The position numbers and the translations under genes were made by a program. Positions 35,401-49,300 of a stretch of DNA of 64,000 nt are shown one piece after another. Positions within the stretch are counted from its first letter, which is position 1, and each line of letters starts with the position of its first letter. Source of the stretch: Symbiodinium natans (taxonomy: Eukaryota > Sar > Dinophyceae > Suessiales > Symbiodiniaceae); the NCBI GenBank assembly GCA_905221605.1, contig CAJNDS010002799.1:210294-274293 (forward strand). Direction: 5' to 3'. Under the pieces are notes generated by a model. That model made no database searches. It saw only the letters and a program-made list of their open reading frames with translations, and was not told where the DNA came from.

Positions 35401-37919
35401 TATGTCCATGTAGCCTTTTTCTGGGTGGTATTCGTTTACCTGCATGTACAATATGTCTAAGAATGCGAGCTGTGCATTGCTAATGCGCGTCTTAAACGCA
35501 ACTCATGCAATACACAGTATCGTTGCACGTATCCTGTCGTGCCTTAACCAAGGGGCTCACCAGAGACCTGTCCAGCTTTTTCATGGACTTACGGACCCTG
35601 AAAAGCTGCAAGCCGGAAGGGTTAAGTCTCCTGTGAAGGGCCGTCGCACGAAATGGTTTCAAGAGCACTGCTCCTTTCCTCGTCCTCGTCCTCGTCCTCG
35701 TCGTTGTTGTCGGCTTGCCCCTCAAGTGTGAACAATCTCAGTTGAATTCAAATCCATGACACAGGGGCCACACCAGGGCCAATGCTGGAGGGCTCGACTT
35801 GAACCGCTGCTACGGCGATGCAAATCCCAGGGAGCACGAAGGCTCGGCCTTGCCAAACTTGGCTCCTTTCGGAATTGGAGCTGAGCCTTGGAGCTGAGCC
35901 TGCAGTACTTTGCATTTAGGGGCCGCATGAGTTCACAAACATGATCTCACCCCTTCAGCTCGAAAAGACAGGTGTTTTCTGGGCGCTCGAATGGCTCAAG
36001 CACTGGGCAGGTGAAGGCACTGGAGAGACATGTCGAGCTGAAACTGCAGCAAGATGACTTTGCACGTCGAGCCAGGTCGGCTGCTCTTCTACTTGGACAT
36101 GCATGCTCACGCCCATACGCGTGGTTGCATCTTGTATGGCAACCGTTTGTCGGGTGCCTCGCAGGCAGGCCACGTCATCCGTTTTCACGAGATTGTTCCT
36201 GACAGCAGAGCGCTGTCTTCAGCAGACTGTGGAAACGCGGGCTCAATCCTGTGCCAGGTATGGAATGTTGCTTTTGCACGTATTTGTGAGCTGAACGGTC
36301 CGCATTTCGACTTCGAGGGCTGCGAGTTTCCTCCAACGTCTGACAAGGACCCCAGCCCTGGCAGTGCCGGATTGTTCGCTGCCAGCATGTTTTTAAGCAT
36401 TGACTACTATGCTATGCTGTACGGTACGATACTCATACTATGCTAATACTAAACGAATACTATACAAGCGAATATGACATTAACACTTAAGGTGTACAGC
36501 TTGTGCCTTGCTTTGCATTGCTCTCGCGGTACCGCGGAAGGAGCACGGGCACGACAGCAATGAGAACTGCGGGCGAGCATCGGTGGCTGCCATTTGCAAT
36601 GTAAGCTCCTTGCTCGGCAGCTGGCGGTGGGCAATGAACAGACGTCGTAGTCCTGTAGTCCGCGAAAAGAGGCCAGTTCGTACCGTACACGCAGAGGCGC
36701 GTAGAGGTGGCACTCGGCGGAAACGGGCCTTGGCGGGCTCGCGTCTTGCGCAGCTTAGGTCATGCTTACACGCCGCTTGGCTGGTCTGTGTTTCCGCACG
36801 CGAAAGGTCACAATGGCGTATGTAAGCCGCCAACATGCAGAGTCATTCTTATGCCAGTTCTTGATGACACGGGGCACTAGACATACAACACAGCACAGGT
36901 TGGAGTGCCACTACAGCATTGGACGACAGGCAGGACCTGATCGTTTGTCTGGCAGATGCCGTTGACACTGAAGTTCTGCCTTTGCGAACATTTCTCATAA
37001 ATGAAATGAAATAAAGTATGGGGAACATAGCTATCGTGGCTCGTTCCAGGCCCATCCAGTGGAAGAGCTTGGCTGCTTGCAAGGCAGGCCGGTTCATCCT
37101 GGAATGGCAGTCCCGCCGCCTTGCTGCGCTCAGATGCAACATGTGCTGCCACATGACATCAAGACCTCTTGACCCCTCTGGAGTGAACTTAGGTTTGTTT
37201 GCCAGGCTGGGTGGGTCGAGCATGTTGCTTGAGTGTACAAGGACGTGCCAGTTGCAGCTTTGTGTGCTTCGGCAGGTGCCATATGGCATTTATGAATGGG
37301 AGAGTGTCGGAGAGGCTTCTCATCATTATTAGGTTTGCCGTGTTTGAGATTCACAGTGGGAGTCCTGTGCTGCATGAGTCGTCAACTTGAGCATGTAGGA
37401 AAATTGCCACAGAATTGGGGATTGCGTTTCGAACTTAGCTGAGAACGGTGCGCAAATTGGACAGAATAAAGAGAGAGGTGGGCTGCGACTGGGAGGGCGG
37501 GGAAGGGGGGGGGCAGCGGGGGGGGGCACGGCGGGCTTGAAATGCCCGTGGTCCTGGCAAAAGCTATTTCTTTATGCCAGTGCAAACGCCTCTGGCTACC
37601 GGGCCTGGGCGGATACTTGCGGTCCTCATTCTGCACTCTGCTTGTCACTGATGTTCACCTGGTATTTCTGCTGACATGCGTGTGTTTGCTAAACATGGCA
37701 GGATTGCTCTATGTGCTCTGCTGGTAGCTTGCGAGTTCCCCTAGTCAGCCATGATTCGAGTCGTTCCGAACTCAGGCTTTGGCCTGTGCCATGCTTGACT
37801 TGCATGGCGTCACCACTTTGAATCGTCCCGCTGCGCAAGCCCTCGATGTCCTGGGAGAGGCGAGCCTGGAGAAGTTAAACAGCTCTGTTTTTCTGACTCA
37901 GCAAAACTGGATGTGTTGA
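32427..37919 (+). CDS. Cytosolic carboxypeptidase, M14 family, AGBL5-like (about 15 exons)
   Basis: Exons: about 32427-32569; about 33015-33114 ([10 protein letters not shown]); 33185-33290 ([19 protein letters not shown]); about 33871-34078 or onward ([20 protein letters not shown]); to 34646 ([20 protein letters not shown]); 34812-34859; 34976-35032 ([13 protein letters not shown]); 35077-35197 ([13 protein letters not shown]); 35765-35841 ([11 protein letters not shown]); 35972-36010; 36076-36155 ([17 protein letters not shown]); 36258-36360; about 36561-36600; about 36860-36935 ([11 protein letters not shown]); 37277-37316; 37787-37919. Many joins fit in phase (donors GT, GC). Zinc ligands: His 35014-35016, Glu 35023-35025, His 36102-36104; catalytic Glu 36903-36905. 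This is the order of motifs in cytosolic carboxypeptidases, which trim glutamates from tubulin and other proteins. An insert between the N-domain and the catalytic core (about 34195-34450) looks ubiquitin-like. An in-frame TAG at 34102-34104 is unexplained unless a 36-nt intron removes it. Start and stop are uncertain. Confidence 0.75.
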
Positions 37920-40342
37920 GTGGAGGTCGCGGCACGACTGGCAGTGTCTGGAGGCAAAGCAACATCTCCAGAGAGCCTTCTGGCCGCGAACCCTCGGCAG
38001 GCATGGCAACGGACTGCACGGGATTAGTGTAAGCGCTTCGCCCGTCAGCCGCCTCGGCCCCATCGGGCGCTGACTCCGAGTTCCAGCGGAAGGTGAAAGG
38101 AAGAGGAGGCAAAAGTCGAGTTTTAGCACGACCATATAGGCAACACGATCTCTGCCAATGGGTGTTAAACCTGTGAAGGAGTCGGGAAGCTGAGAGAAGG
38201 GGTGGGACCTCGTATGTACACGTATGTGCGCTGGTCGCCTTCCCGCAGCCCTAAGCGCTAGACTCTGAGCAAAAAGCCCTTAATTAAACAAATCTCTGAA
38301 CCCTCAAACCCTTGACCCTGAGCCAACTTTCCCTAACATAAACCCTAAGCTTGAAAGCCCAGAGCCCTAAACCCTAAGTCCTGCAGCCCGAGCCCTGAGC
38401 GCCCTAAAGCCGAATTCTAAACCCAAAACGAGGCCCCCAAAACGAGGACCCCGTTGCATGCGCGGATGTGAGGCCCGAGGGTGAAGGCCTACAAACCACA
38501 CTGCTGTTCACGGGTGGCGAAAAGTGTTTCAAGAGCAAGACATTCAAAAAGCCGACGAGGTGTTTTTCCAATACCTCCTGCGTCAATGACGTGTTCAGAT
38601 TGTGAGAGGTGCTGAAACTGCCAATGATCGATGCAGATCTGGAGGACTGCCCGTGCACGCATGAACGGCAGCGCCAAACACAATCAGCAGAAAAGGAGCG
38701 TCACATTAACAGCCCGTGTGGCAGTCTTGGAACTGCACGATCAGGCATGCTGAGGCAAAAGGACAGGCGACAGCCAGAAAATGCGCGACAGTCTAAGAGG
38801 CGTTTAGTATTGCATGCCCCGCTGCATTATCCAGCAACAAAAACGCAAGGAGGAGATCTGCCAAGTGCAGCTCTGGCGAGTTCTGCATTCTGTGGTGGTG
38901 GCACGAGAGCGTCCAGCTCTTGATGCTCAGGTCCTAGAGGCGCGACCACCTAAAAATGTGTCCGAAGCAGTCCCTTGCAGCCACTCTTGCAGTCCGCCTC
39001 AAGGTGTTTGGCCAGGGCCAGATGCTAGCAGTCGTGGAGGAGGACCTGGTAGACATCGACATTGCATTTGTACTGGCAATGTCTGCCGAGCTTCTGCCAG
39101 GTTCCGAGCAGCCCTTGGGTCAAACTTGCAGCCCCACATGGCCTTCTCGGTGGCAAGCTGAATACCGAGCTCAACAAGGCACAGAGAACGCAAACTCACC
39201 GAGGAGGCATCAGCCACATGAGTCGCATGTTGGTCAGGTTGGACGCACAGCAGCATACATGCTCACAGACGGCTCAGCCACAAGATTGCAACTTGTTCAT
39301 GAGCCACCCTTGCTTCAGAAATGCTGCTCTTCATGATCTTCATGACATTTGATGTCGTCCCAACGCTCTGTGGTAAGGCCAAAGGCCTGGGGCAGCTGCT
39401 GCAGAAAACCAACCTTTGGATGCGTATGCGCCGTAGAGACTTGCCGACGGTACAAGAAGAACAAAAGTGGAGTCAATCCCTTCAATGCCGTCTTGCTGCA
39501 ACGGCGCACCAGAACCTGTTCATTTGTGCAAGCTTTGTGCATGGAAAACCAGGGCAGATCATGACATGGTGAGCAGATGTCCGTGATTCGAAAATTGCCG
39601 TTGGCTTTGGGAAAGTTGGGCCTTCTTGCCCATGCGATTAGTTGGATGAATACCTTAGCAAGCCAAGTTGTGAGAAGTTGTGGGTTACTTCGTTGTCGTC
39701 GTCAAGTCCTGAGCGCCAAGTGGCGGGGCCATGGTCCTTCACACTGGGTCTTACGCCTTAAGGTGTTACAAGTCGCAGGTGCACCTAACCGGAGGCAGCA
39801 ATACGAAAAGGCCAGTCAGCTAGTCAACCACAACTGCACAACCTTCTGCGCTGCCCTCCCGTGAAACACCTCCGGTGTCATGGCGGGACCGAGCCTGCGA
39901 AAGGTGTGTTCTCTGAGGCAGGGTGATGGCAATGTCGGCAGGATGTCGGTGAGACTGTTCGGAACTAGACTTGCTGGTCTATGGTTAGGCCCCCTGTTTG
40001 GTAAGTTGACTTGCAGGGGGCATGACGAGCGAGCCTGGTATGTGGCATGGAGGCCTAACTCATCCACGCCTGCAGCTCGAAGATCTGACATGACAGCAGC
40101 TTCGTCTACGTTTCACAGCTCTTTCGCAGTTGATCCGCCATGTTTACAGCCTTCGAGGCCGATGTTGGCCTCGTCAGGCCCACGGGCGAAAGTTGAGCAC
40201 AAGTTTGTAGTTTGTGCGCTTCCAGCGGTCGAAGCGCATTCGCTGCTTGCCTAAGCAATGGCATCGGAAGTCGCGAATCACGTTGTGGCACGTGGTTGAC
40301 AACAGTTGCACATGTTGATGACAGTTGTGCCTGTGCCTTCAG
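37920..40342. other. Region without a recognised gene
   Basis: Degenerate telomere-like repeats lie at about 38275-38425. A + strand open stretch at 38956-39110 (AVRLKVFGQGQMLAVVEEDL) looks coding but is unassigned. The missing first exon or exons of CIAO1 should lie here, but I could not identify them. Confidence 0.45.
38275..38425 (+). repeat. Degenerate CCCTAAA-type (telomere-like) repeats
   Basis: Many variants of CCCTAAA, CCCTGA and CCCTAAG follow each other at 7-14-nt spacing, for example AACCCTAAGC near 38342 and GCCCTAAACCCTAAG near 38364. Related stretches are at 41548-41580 and, in looser form, at 30475-30605 and 43115-43260 inside the duplicated segment. They are interstitial and decayed, so not a chromosome end. 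Confidence 0.65.
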
Positions 40343-43300
40343 GGTCCGATCTGGCAATTCGTATATGGACATGCGGTACCAGAGATCCCGGACTGGAAGC
40401 CAGATGCTTAAGATTTGAGCTTGACAAGATTTGACAAGCACCGCCTGGAGAGCCTGGAGAGACCTGCGTGAGACAACTACTATCGACTTTTGAGTAGGCA
40501 TCACCAAGCTGATACATTGTTCGCAAGCTCTTTTCACGATCTGCTGCACATGGCTTAACAGGATCATGCTTGTCGGATAGCCTCCTAATTGGCCACGATG
40601 CAGCAGGGAGTTTGTTTTTGATAGATCCCCTCAGCAGGCTCCATGCCCTCGCAGCTCAGGATTCCTGGGTCCTCACTCAGGAGATCGACGTCTCCGAGCG
40701 GCACTCTCGAACGCTGCGCTCCCTTGCGGTGCGCCGCCGGTATGAGTGATAGGAGTTCCCCCGCAGCAGCAATGAGGCAATGATAGCTGCAATGCAAACT
40801 GCAACAGAGTAATAAGCCGGAGTCGGGTTCGTACACGCCTATGTTCTCCCATGTGGTTGTCTCCGCAACTCCCTGTGAGCTTGTCGCAGTGGAGCCCGTG
40901 TGGCAAGCTCCTGGCAGCAGCTTCGTTTGATGCTGGGGCCTTGAGCACGCTTCAGCTTGTGGTGTGCGAGCAAAGTAGTGCATGACTTACTTGCTCTGGC
41001 TGTACGTCATGAGGCCAGCATTTCGGTCTGGAAAGTCGTTCCAGGGACCGACACAAGAGGCATCGACTGGTGTAAGGCAAACGGCACCGTGTGCTTTCTG
41101 GACATTTGCAAGTGGAGGCAAGCTTGGGCTTGACTGCATGACCGTGCTGAGCGGTCATGAAAACGAAGTCAAGCCAGCGACTTGGTGCTACAGCACATTT
41201 CGAAAAATTTCTCGCAATTTCGTAGCATGGTGTGCGCAGAATGGAAGCCAACCCGCTCGGTTTAAGTATCGTCTTCTGAGGTCCGTCGCCTTCAGCCCCT
41301 CCGGCAATTTGTTTGCCTCTTGTAGCCGCTCCTGCCTCAGAAGCTCTGTTTTATTCAATCTCTCGGCATTCAGATGCGATGAGGGTTTTAGCATTTTTCA
41401 GCCGACTTGCCTCCTCCCCCCAAACAGATGAGGGGAACTTCTGCAGAACGGATGCATTTTTACTTCTCGGGTTCAGTGAGTTGCCATGCAGGCCGTCTCG
41501 GCTTCACGAAAGCCAAGCCTCTCCGCAGATCAACAACATCCCAAGCATGTGACCCTCAACCTTAAACCCTAAACCCTGAACTTCTGGAGGCTGTCGTTTT
41601 TGGCCCCGCCATGGCAATGTCTATGGAGGGCTATGTGTGGGCAGCCCCATTGAAGCGGCAGATGCTGGTACAACCAGCCGGCGCCCCGACCTACGCTTGG
41701 GGATGGCAGCCAGCACCTGTCGTAGTGACTCGCCGCACCTATCGTGTGGTGGCAAGGCCAGTGCAAGCACCTGGCTTGGTGACTCGGCGCACCATTCGTG
41801 TGGTAGTGAAGCCTGCCAGTGCGGTGGTGAAGGCAGCTGCGCCAATGCAGCTGCCTCACCTTCTCGGACCGCCGAGGGCACCGGCTGTGGCGCACCCCAA
41901 GAAGGGGTTGCCTCAAGCTGGAGCAGGCGAGCCTGCCCCAGACGACTCAGTCGACTTGACTGAGGAGGCTCCAGTCGACCTTGAGGCATGTGAGACAATG
42001 GAAGCAACGAACGCGGTTGCCGAAGCCTTTGCCCCGGCTCCCGAGCTGGTCTACCCAAAGGGTAGGCCTGTCTCGTATGGCCCGGGGAGGCCTTTCATGG
42101 AACTTGAAGATGAAACAGCTTGCCAAGCAGACGCCGACGTTCCCGAGGCCGCTCCGAAGCCGGCTTCGGAGCCGGCTCCAGAGCCTGCAGAAGACGCTAG
42201 CCCACCGCCGGAACCTCCACAGGAACTACCGGGCCAGGCTGAGGCCTTGGAAGCGCTGAAGGCGCTGATGGCGGAGCTCGGCGGAATGGGCTTCAAGGTC
42301 CCCCAGAAACCGACGGGCGAACCAGAGGCGGGGAGGGCACAAGGTAAGCTGATCAAGACTGCCTTTGAGGTCCTTGATGCACAGCGCTTCTTCAGATAAG
42401 TTGAACATAGTTAAACAAAATCCTTCAATATAGACTGTGCATGCTGCATGGAAGCCCTACCAGAACGTATCGGATCGTGTTCTTAGTATCGCGCTGAGGT
42501 TTTCGTTTGAAATGCGCCAAGGTGGGAGACCTTGTGGTCCTCAGCGATACGATCCTGCCGAAGAGTCTGCGGCTGCGGTACGCTGTTATCATGCAGGCTA
42601 CAGCCAGACGTAATTCCAACGCTTACTTGCTACTTGTAGCTCATTGGAGGTGGTGACATGTGCCACGGGCTGAATAAAAAGATGAGTAGTTCCAGCGCAG
42701 GTGCACGAGAAGCACTACACAGCGAGAACGTTGGCAGAAGACAAGGCGACATCGCTCGAGGAATGCTGGCCATTCAAGGAGGATGCCGTGCTCGAGAGCA
42801 CGGTTGGCCGACTGGGAAGCCGAGTGCGCGTTGCGGAGGGGCGCCACGGCTGCGTGTGGTTTGCAGGGACGTTTGACGCAGGTTTTCTAGAATTTTGGGC
42901 TTTGTCCAAAGACCCTGGTTTTTTTGCACCCACGCCAAGGTCCTATGCTGGCTGCAGTGGCAAGGTGGCCATGGCGCCCGGCCACCCGATATTCCCAGTC
43001 TTCCGACAGTTCAGGCGCGCATGCCGGGCTGTGCTGTGGAGGGGTCGGTATTTTCACCGTTCTTCTTTTTTGTTTCCTTCCTTCGTAAGGCAGGACAGCA
43101 AGCAAACAAGCACAACCTATCAACCCTAGAAACCCCAAGCTCCTAACACGGACAAATACAAGGACCGAGACCCTGAAAACAAACAGCCTGAAGCCTTAAA
43201 CACCTTAAACCTTGAAAACACTAAAGTCTTAAAGCCTGGAAGCCCTAGAAAGCCAGAACCGACATGCCGTCGCGCGTGAAATTCTTCATGCATTTCATGC

Positions 43301-46300
43301 AGGAACAACAAACTGCAGTACGTCGTCAATGTGCGCTTGGATGACGGCAGGCGCCGGTGTTCTGCTGGAGTGGGGTTTGAGGATGTTTTAGGCGAGTGCT
43401 AGCCACTGTGTAACAATGGCTTGCTATCCTGGATGGCAGGGACGCGCTGTTCCTGTTCTCGGAGCTCCGGGCAGATTGAGCACGATAGACAAGAGAGAAA
43501 AAAAGTCCCATCGCGCGGAGGGGTCGATATGATTGCTGTTCAGTGTTGTTGTCTTTCTAGGGCAAAGCAAGCAAACAATCGTCGGACAAGCAAGCACGCA
43601 ATCAAGCTAGGAAGCAAGCAGTCGGTCCACTTTGTTGCGTGTCAACATGCGCAGCCTAGCAGTGACACACTCTCACGCATTTGCACTGTTGCAAACGTGG
43701 GGAGCTGCTACCAGGTGATCGCTCTGTGGGCCTGGCCAAGTCTTGAAGCCAATGGCTACTTTTGTGCTTACAATTTGCGGCGTCGCGCCAGGTTTGGGTG
43801 TATGACGCGGAAGAGACGGATGAATACGAATGCGTGGCATTGCTTCAGTCCCATAGCCAGGACACTTCCGGTGCTTGCCTCTATCATTCTAAGTACACAC
43901 GCAGCAGGAGGCTGAAACAGAGAGGATGTTCGGTCTCCTTGTACACTGGCATGGCCTTACATCCCTGCAGGCAGAAGCACCTCCCCGAAATCAGGGTCGA
44001 TGTCTCACTAGTGCCGTCAGTCCTGAAGCCGTTAGTAAGCTTGGGTGTGTTTCGTTCCTGGATGCGTTCGCAGGGAAGCCTGTTACTTACCATATCCGCC
44101 CTGAGATCACGGGCGAACGGTTGGACTCGCAACGCAAGCAGACCGTGCATTGCACATGCATTTTGCAAAGAGCACGCCGTTAACATAGCAAGGCTTAAAG
44201 TATTAGCCTATCAACATCAATCAACCAGTCATGGTGCAATCACAGCACAATTTTCTCTCCCCGACTGCAGGACGTCAAGGCTGTGAGATGGCATCCTCAA
44301 CAAGAGGTGCTGTTCTCCTGCTCCTATGACGACACCATCAAGGCTGGACGCAGTATTCTTTTCTTATGGCAGCTCATGGCGACAGCCCTTGTGTTTGCCG
44401 CCGTGTAAGGTCTGGGGTCCCGATGGGGACGATTGGTGCTGCAAAGAGACCTTGGAGGGCCACAGCAGCACGGTGCCTTCGGCGAGTTGCAGCTGTCAGT
44501 TGAGATGCAGATGTCATCGTTGGACCAGACTTCAGCGCCAAAGCACAGCGGTTGGTGGCCAACATGTCAACATGTTGCAGCATGCCTGTCTTGTGGTGGG
44601 ATGCCCTGTCTTAAGCCCCGGACCCACGTCCACCGACAGAATCGCGCAGCGCATAGCAGAGGGACCTTTGTTTGACAGCTCGCCTGAAGAGCTGTGTTCT
44701 CATTCGTTCTGCTTGTAGATTTATCTATCTGTCTCTGTCTGCGGATGTATCTCTGTCTCTGTCTGTGTTTGCGCTGCAACGTCTCAAATGCAAGGTATTG
44801 TAGTTCTAGAATGTGGCTTTGAAGAACTCTAGCAGCCCCAAGTCTCGTCTAGTGCTCGACGAAGCAGACAGCGCAGCTTCCCCATAGATCTCAGCCAATG
44901 CCGCCACGAGTGGTCCATATAGACTGCGAGCAAGTTGCGGTTCCCAATTCAGCGCTGCTCCGTGGGAAGCTCGCAAACTGAGTTGAGCTGGGTTGCATGG
45001 GGTTTCTGGCCTACTTGTCACGGACGGCGCAGAAAGGGCAACGCTGGGCTGATGATTTTGCGAGCCTGCGTTCTTCCGTCGGATCTTGGCAGATCATGTT
45101 CGGCCGAGTTGAGCTAGGTCACGCTTCGAGCAGGCCTTCCACAAAGTTGCCAGAAAGAATGAAGTGATGTGAAGAGATCATGCTATCGAGGCAAAAAAGT
45201 GCTCAGGAATTTGGCCTCTCAAGGCCTGAAATTATTGCTTGCAACAAGGCCATCAGTCAATGCGGAAGACGTTGGCAGCAGGCCATACAAAGCCTGAATG
45301 CTATGAAAGCCCGACATCTGGAGCCTGATGTGGTGACGTACTGCTCTGTGGTGAGCGTGTGTGGAAAAGCTTTCCAATGGCGGTGGGCTCTGCATTTACT
45401 GAAGCAAGCTGGCATCGGTGGCGTGTGTGTAAATGAATTTCTGCGCAATGCCATTGTCACCAGCTGTGAAAAGGCAACGTGTTGGCAGCAGTCACTCCAC
45501 CTGGTGGCTGACTCTGGAAAGAAGCAGCTTAGTGCCGATGTCGTATCCTACAGCTCCACGATTTCTGCTTGTGGGTCAGCTGTACAATGGCAACTTGGGT
45601 TGGCTCAGATCCGCACCATGGCCTGTGAGAGGGTGCAGGCCAACATCGTTGTCTGCAACACGGCAGTTAGTGCTTGTCGGGAATCGCTGTGGCCACGGGC
45701 GTTTTTATTTATGAATGCGTCGATCTTGATGACCGTGCAAGCAGACACTGTAACTTACAATGCCAGTCTCGGCGCCGTTGCGAATGAATCACACGAACAC
45801 TGGGCGTATGCGCTTACACTCCTTTCCATGCTCCACCACCAGCACCTCAGACCCAATGATGTTGCTTACAACACCACCCTAAGTGCGTGCGAGCAGGTGC
45901 ATGCATGGCAGCGCTCGTTATCGCTAATGCTGCGAATGGCACAGAGTCGGCTCCAGCCCCCCGATGTTATCGCGTACAATTCTGCAATCAGTAGCTGCGA
46001 GAAAGCCAAGCAGTGGCAGCAAGCGCTGGTTCTTTTCGCCGAGCTTCTGGAGCAGCACGTTGATCCAAGCATTGTAACATACAGTTCGGTAGTTTGTGCT
46101 TATGCACACTCCTCGATGTGGCAGTGTGCGCTGGTCCTGTTACACGCTTCTCGAGATCACGAGCTGCAGCCAGACATCATTCTGTACAACGCGGCTATCA
46201 CTTGCTGCGAGAAAGCAGCCAAGTGGACACTCGCCCTGGCTCTCGTCGCATCGCTGGGGCAACTGAGTCTGCAAGGCGATGTCATATCCTACAGTAGCCT

Positions 46301-49300
46301 CATAAGTGCTTGCGAGAAATCATCACAGTGGCAACAAGCCTTAATCCTGCTCAGTAGCCTACCCGAAAGCAGCATTCGAGCATCACCGATCACCTTCAAC
46401 GCAGCGATCAGCGCGTGTGAGAAGGCGGCAGAGTGGAAATCGGCCCTGAGCCTGCTGGCAAAACTCATTGAATGCAAGATGGAGGCCAGCGTCGTCTCTT
46501 ACAGCTCTGCTATCGGTGCCTGTGAGAGAGCACAGCTGAAGTTGCAGCGACAAAGCGGCGTGCCCGCGCAGTGGTCCGCGGTCTTCTCTGGAGAGTTCGC
46601 CATCCAGAGCTCGGGAGATTTGTAGGTTTAGCAGGTTTGAACAATGCTTGGCTTAGCAATGGAGTTGGATGCGTTTGGATGTGCCATCTGGCCAGGTCTG
46701 GGCCATGAGCTTCGACGCCACAGGCTCACATTTCGTGACCTGCCCTTACCTCAATTGGGAGTCGTCGCGAATCGCTTCCAGCACTTGCATTAGGAGGCAT
46801 TAGGAGATGCTGCCCAAAAGGCATGCAAAGTCCGTCCAACGAGCACGGGTGGTATGCGGCACACCAGCAGATCACAGCAGTAATTATCTCTAGCTTGGCG
46901 GTTCCTGTCGGTTGCAACCTGTCTGGCTGGGGGTGCTCAGGGCTTAGGGTTGTAGTGTAGCTCTCGCAAGGGGAATCTTGATCACTTTGGATGACACAGT
47001 TTGTTAGCAAGTTGCAGGAAGGGCACTGCTTGAGGTTCCGACGATGGGACATTGCGCATTTGGGCGCCCTCGCAAACATTGCCGGCTGATTTCAGGCGGA
47101 CAGCACTCCATGCCACCACGATGCCCGCGCGTCGTGTTTTACGTGCAAAGAGTCCGTTCTTGGTTCTGGAGGCCTGTGGAAAGCCAGAGCAGCAAGGAGC
47201 CTGCAAAGCAGGCGACGCAGCGTCAAGTCTCTGAAAAGATGTGCATGAAAAGCACGAGATGGTACTGATAGTAGCCGCATGCAGGAGTGCTGGCACGTCT
47301 GACCCTGTCTGATCGCTTGAGAGAAGCTGTGATGATTTTTGCTCGTGCCAACACCCCCCCCCTTCCCCCCCAAAAAAACTCTGCGGGGGCCTATCTTTCG
47401 TCCCACAAAGAAATCTGAAACCAAACCAAACTTCAAAAAAAGGTCTCCCTCTGCCCTTTTTCAGTGCAAACAAGAGCTCCTGGGATCGTACCGACCCAAC
47501 AGGTTGAACCAGCAAAGACGAGCCTGGAACTCGGTGGGCAGTTCGAGATGTTCGAGTCAGTTTGATGCTCTCCGACTTTTCCCACGACGAGGTGCTGAAG
47601 ACTTGCTCTTCGCTGGCACTGTGTTGCCGCTTTTCCGAGGTCACCGCTTGGGTGTTCTTGCCCACACGAGGGTCTTCCTGTTTACACAGTATGGATGGCA
47701 TGCGGCAGGGACTCTGGTCACGCCTGCGAAGCAGTCGGGAAGCTCAGTGCATCTTGCCGCTGCATGGATGGGTGAGGCGGAGCTGTTGGGCGAAGCTGCT
47801 TGTTGGTCAGATTGCATAAGATTGAATGAGTGCCTCCGGCAAGCACAGAAGTTGCAGCTGTCACTACGACACTACGAGGCCAGCGGTCGCTCAGACAACT
47901 GCCAATGGCAGAAGTGAAGTCATGGCCTTGTCTCTCCAGTGTGACCTGGCCCTCCATTGTTCGCTATGCTCCATGCAGCATCTTGGTATTTGCTGAATTC
48001 TGAACGTTACTCGGCAACATTACTACTGTACTGATCCACCGGCTTCTGTACCTGCAAACATCCACTGGTTCTGGAGGCCCGCGTGACGTCAAGCTACAAG
48101 GCATGCAGGCCCAGCACCACAGTGCCTGTCTCTGTTCACTGCACCAACTGTTTAAAGAATCTCCGCAGCAAGCATCCATGAATGCTTGTCTCCCCCTTTG
48201 AACTGAAGCTGCTTGACGGACCTCGAATCTCACTGCCAGTACAGGCCCATGCTCGCCCTGAATGATTAAACGCGGTGCCATTTTACAAGTCGGCGGAATC
48301 CTAGAAGGGGGCCGAGTGGGTGCTCATGGGAGGGGCATGAGGCCTCAGAATGGTGGGAGAACGGGAAAACCTCGAGTATGTCAGCATCGTGACAGCCAGT
48401 GGAAGCCTAGGGAGAACCATCAGGCCAGGTCGACAAGATTCCATAAACAAGGCGGCCAGCACAGAGAGTGCACGCTGAAGAACTGCATCCCTGGGTTGTC
48501 CCTTCCGGCAACGGGGCAACAGCAAAGCGGACCTCGCGAGCTACCCGTGCTACTGTACCCAACTGTCCAGATCCGCGCCGACTGATGCCTCCTGCGGCTG
48601 GGCGTGTGCCGGGCCCTCAGAAAAGGTGCAACAAAGTCGGGTACGTGGTTTACAAAAGCTACAGTAGTTGATGCCTTTGGGCCCACAATGCCTCTGGCCC
48701 ACAATGCCACATTGGAGACAGAACCTGGATGATTCTGGACGGAAGCTGTCCGGCCGTGCGCCTCGCATTCTTGCAGACAATCAGAGAGGCCGAAGCTGAG
48801 ACCTCAACCGATCCTCAACCGGGTGCTTTGAGTGTGCAGCCCAGGTCAGCGTCATCAGCGACCAGCATCCACGTCCCGTCTGGGACCTTAGACATCCAGA
48901 GCCTAGGCAGAGAAAGCCTAAAGCTGGTTCCCAGCATCGAGAATACTGTGTGCTTGTTGCCTTGCTCGCCTGGAGCAAGGCTGAAAGAACCAAATTGGAT
49001 TTGAAGAACTGACCCCAAGGACTTGCCCTGCATCCTGAAACCCACCCATGTCCCTGAACAGCGAATTAGGCCTGCAGAGTGTAGTTAAAGCATGTGGGGC
49101 CATGGCCTGAGCAGCACCAACAGCAGCAGTTCTGCAGACTAACACCACGTGTTCTTACACGACTATTGTGCTGGTTCTGAGGGGCCCATCTCAGGCTCCT
49201 GAAGAGCACACGGTCACATGGGCTCCCATACCTCGCCCAACTTGCCGCTGGAAAAACCAGGCCAAAACTGAAAGAGACGATGGACAACAGCACATGGTGG

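Larger units (their letters stand above)
41474..43705 (+). repeat. Segmental duplication, copy B, inside a CIAO1 intron
   Basis: Matches 28763-31070. It fills almost exactly the intron between the CIAO1 exons at 41281-41347 and 43792-43860. Immediately before its ATG lies a short CCCTAAACCCTGA stretch (about 41548-41580) that copy A lacks. Confidence 0.9.
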
